21,113 nt of DNA, from contig AJWJ01000420.1 of assembly GCA_000277445.1 (NCBI GenBank), positions 1 to 21,113 on the forward strand, written 5' to 3'. The translations under genes and the position numbers were made by a program. This DNA comes from Polysphondylium violaceum. Its lineage: Eukaryota > Evosea > Eumycetozoa > Dictyosteliales > Dictyosteliaceae. Below are positions 1 to 7,791 of the stretch, piece after piece. How positions within the stretch are numbered: the first letter of the stretch is position 1; each line of letters starts with the position of its first letter. The notes under the pieces were generated by a model that worked only from the letters and a program-made list of their open reading frames with translations, did no database searches and was not told where the DNA came from.

Positions 1-49
1 TATTTATCGAGGACCTCTGGTTTTATAATCAGAATCAAAATTAAAAGAC

Positions 50-1393
50 ATGAATATGAATATGTTTAGAAATAAGAAATTAATATATTTTACATTTCTA
101 GGCATTGGTACAGGTGTGTTGGGTGGAAATGTAATCTATTATAGAGATAGATTACAGAAACGAGAAGAACAGTTGAGTTTGGCATTGGGGGAGATTGCCA
201 ATGTCAAGAGAGAGTTGATCATTAAACAAGATACATCAGATCAGCATTTAAAAGAGAGTAGAGACAAACACAGTCAATTGGAAAAGACAATAGACACTTT
301 GGTTGATTTAAATTACCCCGGTGCCACACTCGAGAGTTTGTTTGGCAATATCGATAGAAAACATGGGGCACCAATCCCCTTGACAGAGGAGCATGCCCAT
401 CTTATAAAATACGGTGTGCCAAGTACCGCCAATCTATGGTTCTACGAGTCGTATGTGTCGTCGCCCAACTATGAGAGAAAGATTCCCAATTGGGTGTTGC
501 AGAGAATCAGCCTCTCTGATTTTGACAACAAGGTGGCCGATCGAAAAAACAGTTACTTTAACAACAAGACACCTCAAATACCCGACACCTTTAGAGCAGA
601 GAATAAAGATTACTTTGGCAGCGGATGGTCGCGTGGCCACATGATCCCCGCAGGCGACAATGTCAAGTCTCAAGAGGCCATGAACCAAACATTCCTCCTC
701 AACACTAATATCGTGCCCCAAGACCTCCAAAACAACGTCAACTTTTGGTACCGATTCGAAGTGTTTTGCAAAAAGACCCTTCCCACCAGATACAAACACG
801 TGTATGTTGTGTCTGGCCCCGTATTTCAGCACAACCACATAGAGCCCCTATCTCAGGAAGAGATGGACAAGCGTTGGAAGTTTTCCAAAAAGACTGAAAG
901 ACGTTACGTCAAACACGAGGTCATTGGCGACAACCACGTTGCCGTGCCCACCCACTTGTTTAAAGTCATTCTTGCTGAACCCCTCGACGACACCGAGCCC
1001 GTCGCCATTGGCTCGTTTATCATCCCCAATCAGCCCATCGGGAGCGAGGCCCAATTACTCGACTACGAAGTCCCCCTCCAAGAGCTTCAAAAAAAAACTG
1101 GTCTCCAATTTTTCCGTAAACTTGATTTCTCTAAAGTCACCCCACTCTCTCAAAACGCTAGCAATTGCACACTCATGAGCGAAAAGGAGCTCGAGGTGCA
1201 CAATATACCCCGAAGAATAGGATGGGCCAAAAACAAAAAAGAACTCAACGACCTCATCACCGACATCCAGCAAAAATCCCTCCCCCTCTCGGAAAAGGAC
1301 CAAAGTGCCATCAATGATAAAATGCAACTCTTTGAGCAATCCCTGGTGCCACCCCCAACCCCCAAACAACTGGAAAATGCCATCAGCTCATAA
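50..1393 (+). CDS. EndoG/EXOG-like DNA/RNA non-specific endonuclease, membrane-anchored
   Basis: A 447-residue, intronless member of the NUC1/EndoG family of Mg2+-dependent endonucleases that cut DNA and RNA. The active-site signature is W-S-R-G-H at residues 193-197, with His197 as the expected general base. It is followed by MIPAGD, and by Asn229 and Glu237 spaced around Trp233 as in the metal-binding Asn motif of Serratia nuclease and EndoG. The family's usual Asp-Arg-Gly-His has Ser at the first position here. Residues 11-30 are a hydrophobic segment after a short basic N-terminus, and 32-85 look coiled-coil. This fits a mitochondrial inner-membrane protein of the EXOG kind (inference). 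The C-terminal 70 residues are charged and helical. Length exceeds human EXOG mainly through the N-terminal coil. The start gives M-N-M-N-M; Met3 or Met5 would serve equally. Only 49 upstream bases are visible, so an upstream exon cannot be excluded. Confidence 0.9.
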   Translation: MNMNMFRNKKLIYFTFLGIGTGVLGGNVIYYRDRLQKREEQLSLALGEIANVKRELIIKQDTSDQHLKESRDKHSQLEKTIDTLVDLNYPGATLESLFGNIDRKHGAPIPLTEEHAHLIKYGVPSTANLWFYESYVSSPNYERKIPNWVLQRISLSDFDNKVADRKNSYFNNKTPQIPDTFRAENKDYFGSGWSRGHMIPAGDNVKSQEAMNQTFLLNTNIVPQDLQNNVNFWYRFEVFCKKTLPTRYKHVYVVSGPVFQHNHIEPLSQEEMDKRWKFSKKTERRYVKHEVIGDNHVAVPTHLFKVILAEPLDDTEPVAIGSFIIPNQPIGSEAQLLDYEVPLQELQKKTGLQFFRKLDFSKVTPLSQNASNCTLMSEKELEVHNIPRRIGWAKNKKELNDLITDIQQKSLPLSEKDQSAINDKMQLFEQSLVPPPTPKQLENAISS

Positions 1394-1476
1394 TTTTTAA
1401 TTTGTTGCCCGCCTTTTTTGTGTGTGTTTTTTTTTTTTTTGCGCAGATGATTTAATTAAAGTTTGCGCATTGCATC

Positions 1477-3149
1477 ATGATAAATAAACATATACCATCG
1501 TTAAAGTTATTTCAGAGAGCTAGTTTGTTTAAACACAGGGCGTCTGTGGTAAATTATCCCGACCTCGACACCAAGTACAGCTATGCACAGCTGCTGGACG
1601 AGTCAGAGAGCGTTGAAAAACAGTTGTCTCTTGACAACAAGATCGATTTGCGTCAAGAGAGGGTATCGTTCTTTTTGCCCCAAAACTTTGATTATGTAAA
1701 GACACAATGGGGCATATGGAGGAACAATGCGGTGGCTGTGCCTTTGGCCATCTCGCATCCTCCCCAGGAACTAGAGTATGTGATCAGTAACTCGAGATCA
1801 AAGCTGGTCGTCACCGATGACAAGCATTACGATTATATAAAGGACATTACAAAGAGACTGGGCGGCGACGTCGGTGTCGTAAAGATACCCTCTACAGGCG
1901 ATACAGCACAATACACTGCAGACTATATCAGCAGCATACAGTATCACACCAACACCAACATTGATACAAACACAAATGCCATGATCATCTATACCAGCGG
2001 CACAACCAACCGACCCAAAGGTGTCGTCACCACGCATACAAATATACAGAGTCAAATAGAGACCTTGGTGTCTTCGTGGAAGTGGACAGAAAACGATCAC
2101 ATCCTCGAATTCCTCCCTCTACATCACGTGCATGGTGTCATCAATGTTGTGTCTTGTGCGTTGTACAGCGGCGCTTTATTGGAGATGATGGAAAAGTTTG
2201 ACTGCAAACAAGTCATTGACAGAATCCTCAGTAGCGGTGTATCAACAGACATGACTCAACCAATCACACTCTTTATGGCCGTACCAACCATTTATTCTAA
2301 ACTGATTAAATACATTGAAGACAATGTACACGATCCCGCAGAAAGAGAGCTTATTAAGCAAGGCTTTGCCAGACTTCGTCTCATGGTAAGTGGTTCGTCT
2401 GCCCTCCCCGAGACTGTCAAGAATAGATGGTTAGAGCTATCCAACCACAGTCTCCTCGAGAGATACGGTATGACAGAGATTGGCATGGCGTTATCCAATC
2501 CACTTGAGGGCGATAGAGTATCGGGTACTGTTGGCTTCCCTTTACCCAACGTTTTAACTAAATTGGACACAACACAAGGTGATAATAATCAAGACACCAA
2601 GTATCAAGTTGGTGAATTGCTAATTAAAGGTCCAAGTGTATTTAAAGAGTATTTTGATAATCCCACCGCAACCAAAGATACCTTTGACCAAGACGGTTGG
2701 TTTAAAACAGGTGACATTGCACAATTGGACACAGAAACAGGTAGATTCAAGATCCAGGGAAGATCCAGTGTAGATATAATTAAATACTCGGGATACAAAA
2801 TCAGTGCCTTGGAGATAGAAAGAGAAATCCTTGATCATCCAGACATTGATGAATGTGCCGTCGTAGGTATACCAAACGAAGAGTATGGTCAAGTCATTGG
2901 TGCTATATTGGTTGCTAAAAAGGTATGATGATGTTTATAGAAAGAGAATATACAGTACTATGTATACTAATAATACAAATACTCACATAGGGAAAGAAAG
3001 AAATACCATATCAAGAGTTTAAACAATGGTGTTCTAAACATTTGGCCTATTACAAAATACCCAAAGTAATATTATGGAAATCAGAGATACCAAAGAATGC
3101 AATGCTCAAAGTAAACAAAAAAGAATTGGTAAAGCTATTCAACAAGTAA
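1477..3149 (+). CDS. Acyl-CoA synthetase family member 3-like (malonyl-CoA synthetase), one intron
   Basis: Two exons, 1477-2922 and 2991-3149, flank a 68-base intron (gtatga..acatag). The join is in frame and gives 534 residues. This is an ANL-superfamily AMP-forming ligase. It has the ATP-binding loop YTSGTTNRPKG (172-182), RYGMTEIGM (329-337), WFKTGD (408-413) and, encoded by exon 2, PKNAMLK with the expected catalytic Lys at 522. The stretches around ERYGMTEIGMALSNPL and KYSGYKISALEIE closely match ACSF3/MatB enzymes, which activate malonate to malonyl-CoA, in mitochondria for mitochondrial fatty-acid synthesis. The N-terminus is weakly basic and may target mitochondria. Oddities: Asn178 where Gly is usual in the P-loop, and Leu521 where Gly usually precedes the catalytic Lys. 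It starts 83 bases after the nuclease gene, with a T tract (1427-1440) between them as probable core promoter. Without the intron the protein would lack its catalytic Lys. Confidence 0.93.
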
Positions 3150-3211
3150 ATAAATAAACAAATAGATTAATGTAATAGTACAACAGGTGTGTTTACACTT
3201 TATTAAAACAC

Positions 3212-4342
3212 TTAACGAGGGAGAGCATTTTCTAGGGTTAATAGTGATACAGGATGGATGGTTTTACCTTGATTGACGTAATTGAACCAGATGTTTGGTT
3301 CTTTTCCTCTGAGGTAAAAGTTTGTAAGCTCAGATACCTTTACATAGGCTGCACAGACACTTTCATAGCATGGCAATGATTTGGGCAATTGTTTATCGTC
3401 TACGGGCTCTGCATAGAATATGACTCTCATTCGAGAGTAGCCCATGTGTGGCGAGTATTCGATTCTCAAGATACCTTTAATGGCAACATCAATGCCCGAC
3501 TCCTCTTTGGTCTCTCTGATGGCACATTGTTGCAATGATTCACCAATGTTTGTTCTTCCACCTGGTAACCACCAGCCCCTACCTGCGGCTTCGTTGACCA
3601 ATAGGAATGACCCATCCTTTCGTTTACAAATTACCAAGCAAAATGGGTAGATTGTGCTGAGTGACTGCTCTTTCTCTGTTTTTTCTCCCTGGGGGCCATG
3701 TCGCTCGTGTAGATGCACGCCGATGGGCTCTCTGGGGGCTTCTTTACAAATGGGACAAGTGGGCATTTTCTCGTGAATCTCATGCAATGGCATGGCACAG
3801 TGGAATAGAAACACGTGTTCTCTGAGATGATCTTGGCTCAGGTTTGTTGCAATTCCACCCTCTGTGCAAATAGGACAAGAGTAACTACCCGATTCAAGAA
3901 TGGATGTGGTTGAAATGATCTGCAATGCATTGATCAACACGTCCACCGATTGGGTGACCATATTAGCACCGTGGGGAATCAACTTGTTCATAGCAGTGGC
4001 GCAATAGGCTGCATTGCTAGCTTCCTCTTTAATAAAAACGATAATAAACGAGTATAATTTTCTCTTTAATCTGCATTCCTGAATAAGCAAATCCGTGGCC
4101 TCCAATAGCTCTATATCGGTCTTTGATTTATGTTTATATTCAATATTCAATACCAAACAAGTTATCGGTACATCTTGATTATAGTTTTTTAATATATTAT
4201 TGGTGTCCTCTCTATTATTTGAATGAAAGTAATGTTTAAAATTATGATGTTTTTCACTTGTTGTTGATGTTGTTGTAAAATTAAATTTATTCTCTAAAGT
4301 TTGATTAATAGATTTATCTATAGATTCAATTATAATTGACAT
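3212..4342 (-). CDS. Nudix hydrolase with two C2H2-type zinc fingers and a receiver-like N-terminal region
   Basis: 376 residues, intronless. The C-terminal half holds a complete Nudix box: Gly262, Glu268, then R-E-T-K-E-E-S-G-I at 276-284, preceded by GWWLPGG. Nudix enzymes hydrolyse X-linked nucleoside diphosphates, with the RE..EE glutamates binding the metal; the substrate cannot be read from sequence. Ahead of it are two CPIC..H..H modules (Cys156/159 with His172/176 or 181, and Cys196/199 with His210/212/215), arranged like a Di19-type pair. Residues about 58-143 alternate strand and helix and end in GANMVTQSVDVLINAL, resembling the last part of a response-regulator receiver domain, but the Lys-Pro signature is missing (inference). 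The first 55 residues are low in complexity. The gene is convergent with the synthetase, 62 bases away, so the 3' UTRs probably overlap. It is divergent from the FNIP gene and shares a short AT-rich promoter region with it. Confidence 0.88.
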   Translation of the reverse strand: MSIIIESIDKSINQTLENKFNFTTTSTTSEKHHNFKHYFHSNNREDTNNILKNYNQDVPITCLVLNIEYKHKSKTDIELLEATDLLIQECRLKRKLYSFIIVFIKEEASNAAYCATAMNKLIPHGANMVTQSVDVLINALQIISTTSILESGSYSCPICTEGGIATNLSQDHLREHVFLFHCAMPLHEIHEKMPTCPICKEAPREPIGVHLHERHGPQGEKTEKEQSLSTIYPFCLVICKRKDGSFLLVNEAAGRGWWLPGGRTNIGESLQQCAIRETKEESGIDVAIKGILRIEYSPHMGYSRMRVIFYAEPVDDKQLPKSLPCYESVCAAYVKVSELTNFYLRGKEPNIWFNYVNQGKTIHPVSLLTLENALPR

Positions 4343-4487
4343 GTTTTATCTATTTGTGTTTTTTGTAGAATATGTTCATTTTTGATCAATTTTGCCTTTT
4401 GATCATTTTTTTTTAACTATTTTTTCAATCAATTTCATTTCAAGAAATTTTCTAGATAAAATCGACTTATTTGTACTCAAAGCTGGT

Positions 4488-6029
4488 ATGGAAACAAATA
4501 ATAATAATATTAGTTCTTTGTTTTTTAAGATCTGGAGAAATAATTTTCTTAGACAACAAGTAAAAAGAATAGTATGGAGCAAGAGAAAAGTGTTGGTCAC
4601 ACTACCTTATTTATTAGACAATTATAAACATTTAATAGGTGTAGAAAATGTGACTTTGATATTATATAATCAACATTACAAAAAATACAAAAATCAATTT
4701 ATAAATCACTTTGACTATAAATCATTGATAACAAAGTGTAAGGTTTTATTTAAAATGAAAGAGACAATGGATTTAAAGTCATTTTTCTCTGATGCTTGGA
4801 ATTTAAAGAGTTTTTCATGTAAATCTGGAGAAAAAAAGATATTTAAACTTGGTGATATCCCTCAATTGGAGCATTTATCATTGAATCAATTGAAATGGGG
4901 TAATATGAAAACAGACCCTTTTCCTTGGGTCACTTTAAAGTCTTTAAAGATCTTTGATAGAATTAGATTTATCGTTCCTCAAAGTTTAATGGAGATATCA
5001 AGTCCGTATAAAGCAAAAGTATATCCAAAATATGTAAAGAGTATAGTTATAAATGGCCCAGACGAATTAGTGGACATTGATGCTACTTTTCCTCCCCCAA
5101 ATGTCAAAGAATTGACTATAACCCATTTGGGAAACATAGGTGCATCGTATCATCAATTGGATTTAGTAAAATTTTGTATCGGAATGAATAGGACTCCTTT
5201 TGATAGTGATTTATTCACTAGTTTTACTCATTTAACACATCTAGAAATATTAAAATATCATGGTAATATACTAAGTCCAGGTATATTTCCTCAAACAATT
5301 ACTATAATGTCAATTGGATGTGATTTTTCAATAGAGTGCGGTGTGTTGCCAAAATCATTGAAAAGACTCACATTTACCAAACATTTCAATAGTCCTCTAA
5401 TACCATATTCCATTCCCAATGGTGTAGAGTTTATTAAATTAGAGGTTTCCGGATACAAAGAAAGTATACCAAATAATGTAATCCCATTGTCCACCAAAGA
5501 GCTTCACATGACTAGTAGAGTTATCAAACCTATCAATGCTCCTCCAACGACAAAAATAAACTTTTACCTCAAAATTATCTATCGTAGTGTACCAGAGATA
5601 CCAATATATGTAACCAAATTCCACTTTGCTACAACTACCGTACCGTTGTCAGAGATAAAAATACCTTGTTCAGTTACTCATCTTGTACTATCACATTACA
5701 ATCTCTCTATCCAAAGCAAAGACATACCCGATTCAGTGACGATATTGGAATTGCCAAAAAGATTTACATATATAGATGCACGTTCTATCATTCCAAAGAA
5801 TGTACGGTATCTAATTATACATTCACTCTGCAATATTTCAAATATACCAGACTCTGTTGAATATCTCATGGTTAGAAGGAACCGAAACTATAAATCCACT
5901 CTAGATGCTCAATTTCCAAGAGGATTAAAAAAACTTTATATAGCAAACTATCAGTACTATTTCAAAAATGTACCTCTTTCAACTATACTATACCCTGTAC
6001 CTTATAGAATGAAATTTAAAATAAACTAA
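4488..6029 (+). CDS. FNIP-type repeat protein (dictyostelid LRR-like family), copy 1
   Basis: 513 residues from ATG 4488. I preferred this start to the in-frame ATG at 4392 because the extra 32 residues look like translated AT-rich leader and the family N-terminus begins here (FFKIWRNNFLRQQVKRIV). The N-terminal block of about 40 residues is F-box-like in position but not clearly an F-box. The rest is made of irregular repeats of about 21-24 residues with the pattern hydrophobic-x-Ile-Pro-x-Ser-Val-x-x-Leu (for example IPDSVTILEL and IPDSVEYLMV). This is the FNIP/LRR-like repeat found in large dictyostelid families, probably a protein-binding solenoid. Molecular function is unknown. No intron, signal peptide or membrane segment is evident. 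The second copy at 13220 shares the WRN..(I/L)R N-terminal motif. The repeats here are more degenerate than in that copy. Confidence 0.82.
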   Translation: METNNNNISSLFFKIWRNNFLRQQVKRIVWSKRKVLVTLPYLLDNYKHLIGVENVTLILYNQHYKKYKNQFINHFDYKSLITKCKVLFKMKETMDLKSFFSDAWNLKSFSCKSGEKKIFKLGDIPQLEHLSLNQLKWGNMKTDPFPWVTLKSLKIFDRIRFIVPQSLMEISSPYKAKVYPKYVKSIVINGPDELVDIDATFPPPNVKELTITHLGNIGASYHQLDLVKFCIGMNRTPFDSDLFTSFTHLTHLEILKYHGNILSPGIFPQTITIMSIGCDFSIECGVLPKSLKRLTFTKHFNSPLIPYSIPNGVEFIKLEVSGYKESIPNNVIPLSTKELHMTSRVIKPINAPPTTKINFYLKIIYRSVPEIPIYVTKFHFATTTVPLSEIKIPCSVTHLVLSHYNLSIQSKDIPDSVTILELPKRFTYIDARSIIPKNVRYLIIHSLCNISNIPDSVEYLMVRRNRNYKSTLDAQFPRGLKKLYIANYQYYFKNVPLSTILYPVPYRMKFKIN

Positions 6030-6091
6030 AAATTTTATTATTAAATTCTACTAATGGTGAACCAAAAGGACCATTTTTTAAATTAAAAATA

Positions 6092-6152
6092 TTTTTGAAA
6101 CCTCTTTTGATTTTTTGAAACCTCTTTAGATTTTTTTGATCCTTTTTGATTA
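6092..6152. repeat. 20-bp tandem repeat, about 3 units
   Basis: Unit tttttgaaacctcttttgat at 6092-6111 is followed by tttttgaaacctctttagat at 6112-6131 and then a decayed third unit with insertions. It lies just after the FNIP gene stop, in its 3' flank. Confidence 0.7.
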
Positions 6153-6177
6153 GATTTGGTTTGAAATTTGTGCACAA

Positions 6178-6235
6178 ATAAATAGATAGATATATACAGA
6201 TATAAAGATATATACATAGAGATATAGATATACAA
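6178..6235. repeat. AT-rich TAGATA/GATATA microsatellite in the leader of the DUF3626 gene
   Basis: Irregular repeats of tagata, gatata and tatata run up to the base before ATG 6237. They occupy the expected core-promoter and 5' UTR position, and may simply be simple-sequence DNA. Confidence 0.55.
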
Positions 6236-6236
6236 A

Positions 6237-7163
6237 ATGAATGAATTACAATTACAGGCATTAAAATATATTGAAAATAAAACAAAGAGTCAAGGAGTCG
6301 TAACTGATAATATACAACAAGATTACAACAATAATAATAATAATATTGATGATAATAATAATAAGAAGAAGAATAATATATACATTAATGTACATTTTCA
6401 TCCAGATAGATTGTTTAACGATAAAAATATACTAGAGGTTATTTTAGAGGATGGAAAATACCATTCTCAATTTGTGACAAAGACAAGCAATGGAGGATTG
6501 TCTGCTTATGAAGGAGGCGATCGATTTAATTGGGAGAGTAGGATGTTTGGAGGCATCTATGACAATTGTGAAGCAGAAGAGAGGGTCAAGTATGGGTCAT
6601 TAAATTTTCGTAGTCGATTAATTGGGGGATCCCCGAGATTTGGTAGTTGTTATTTTAGATTGAAATATCACACGTTGTGCAACTCGACGTTTGTGTATCC
6701 AGACAGTTTCTACAATCCCACAGATTTTGCTGTGCATGCAAATGTGCACACACTTATTGATATTTGCACGAGCAGGGCATCGGCAGGCGATTGTTTGGAT
6801 GACTATATTGAAGCACAGGTTCATGGCGACATTGTGTTGGAAAGAGACATAGAGGCGTTGGTCATGGACCCTTGTTTTAAAGACACTGTGTATGAAGAGT
6901 ATGCCAGACGATTGCCATGCGCAGTCGAGTGGCACTCTGGTTTTGTGTTGGACAAAGATACATTGACAAAACATCCAGAATACAGAGGACAGAGAATAGT
7001 AGACTTGGGGGTGGAGTTGATGAGATTGAATAGTAGCGACACCCTTACGCCAAAAGACATTGGCGTGGCTATCAAGAATCAAGCGTACGATCCGCAAGAT
7101 TTAAAAAAGGTGTATCATTATATTGCTAGATACGGTCACTCTTGGGATCAAACCTTTGCTTAG
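6237..7163 (+). CDS. DUF3626 family protein, probably of bacterial origin
   Basis: 308 residues, intronless. After a 50-residue N-terminus with a poly-Asn insert (about 30-49, encoded by AAT-type repeats) it shows the features I know from bacterial DUF3626 proteins: NVHFHPDRLF (51-60), a QF.TK.SNGGLSAYEGGDR segment (78-95), W99, FGG, KYGSLNF (118-124) and PRFGSCYFRL (133-142). A conserved central and C-terminal helical region follows, including CAVEWHSGF. The biochemical role of the family is unknown to me. The paired His53 and His55 and the Arg-rich conserved positions suggest an enzyme (inference). Lack of introns and a mainly bacterial family distribution favour old horizontal transfer, after which the amoeba added the Asn run. 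The gene ends 13 bases before the 3' end of a small minus-strand gene, so the two are convergent. Confidence 0.85.
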   Translation: MNELQLQALKYIENKTKSQGVVTDNIQQDYNNNNNNIDDNNNKKKNNIYINVHFHPDRLFNDKNILEVILEDGKYHSQFVTKTSNGGLSAYEGGDRFNWESRMFGGIYDNCEAEERVKYGSLNFRSRLIGGSPRFGSCYFRLKYHTLCNSTFVYPDSFYNPTDFAVHANVHTLIDICTSRASAGDCLDDYIEAQVHGDIVLERDIEALVMDPCFKDTVYEEYARRLPCAVEWHSGFVLDKDTLTKHPEYRGQRIVDLGVELMRLNSSDTLTPKDIGVAIKNQAYDPQDLKKVYHYIARYGHSWDQTFA

Positions 7164-7176
7164 CGGTGCCGTGTTG

Positions 7177-7410
7177 CTATAATCCTTTTGGCACAAATAT
7201 ATTCCTGCGCTCTTGCTCTTCACGGGTGGTGCCGGCAAGCCATTTATCAATTTCGTTGCTCTTGATCTCGATACCCTCTTTCCCCAGCTCCGGCCATTGT
7301 AGTCGGGGGTCGTTTGTGGTAAAAGACGACACCTGAACACGATTTCTTGGCTTGTCGGATGATCTTTGTTGTTGTAGTAGAGTGGTCAAATCTTTCCCAA
7401 GATTAGACAT
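7177..7410 (-). CDS. Small protein of unknown function (77 aa)
   Basis: An ATG-started 77-residue frame on the minus strand, convergent with the DUF3626 gene and not overlapping it. The sequence is compositionally protein-like, unlike the AT-driven frames nearby. It is charged and mostly helical, with a central segment LQWPELGKEGIEIKSNEIDKW and an end RNIFVPKGL. GC content here is higher than in the flanking DNA, as in real genes of this window. No signal peptide, membrane segment or cysteine motif is seen, and I do not recognise the family. The opposite-strand frame (7142-7336) overlaps the DUF3626 stop and is poorer. It could also be the last exon of a longer gene, but no good upstream exon is visible. 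Confidence 0.6.
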   Translation of the reverse strand: MSNLGKDLTTLLQQQRSSDKPRNRVQVSSFTTNDPRLQWPELGKEGIEIKSNEIDKWLAGTTREEQERRNIFVPKGL

Positions 7411-7791
7411 TTGCTTGTTATTACACGACTATGGTGATATTATGAAGTGCTGATATGATAGGTGTATTTTAAAAAAAAAGTAATAAAACACATTTCTTCC
7501 ATTTGCACTCTTGTTGTGCGTGGGGGTAATACATGCGTTTATATAAAAAAAGTAAAAATTTTTGGAAAAACAAAAACTACCCCTCAACACAATAATATTA
7601 TAGTTATTGAATCCTAGAGTTTTATAATTGGCTTAAGTGTTTATAATTGGCTTAATCAAATTTTTGTAAATAACAAGTCTATGGAAAAGTATGTTGATAT
7701 AAATATCTTTTTTTTTTTTTTCAAATATCAATCAAAACATATGAATTTTTTGACAAAAAAGGCAGTGGGGTGTTTTGTGCAAAATTAAACA
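7411..7791. other. Intergenic: divergent promoter region with a 16-bp direct repeat and T14 tract
   Basis: No convincing coding frame. It contains tttataattggcttaa twice (7621-7636 and 7640-7655, period 19), a T14 tract at 7708-7721 that probably marks the transcription start area of the TPR gene, and a G-rich patch cgtgggggtaat near 7519. Confidence 0.6.
7761..7784 (+). promoter_or_regulatory. Conserved leader element before TPR gene 1
   Basis: The bases ggcagtggggtgttttgtgc then aaaa sit 8-31 bases before the ATG and about 40 bases after a T tract. Related blocks lie before the TPR genes at 14994, 16938 and 18900. It may be a cis element or just an inherited duplicated leader. Confidence 0.4.

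Noticed and set aside
434-838. 134-codon minus-strand frame inside the nuclease gene
   Set aside because: It lies wholly opposite a well-supported coding region with active-site motifs; typical shadow frame.
2923-2990. Premature end of the acyl-CoA synthetase before its catalytic Lys
   Set aside because: A GT..AG intron in phase 0 leads into the exact expected C-terminal motif.
7142-7336. Plus-strand frame overlapping the DUF3626 stop
   Set aside because: It overlaps a confident gene end and runs opposite a better small-protein frame.
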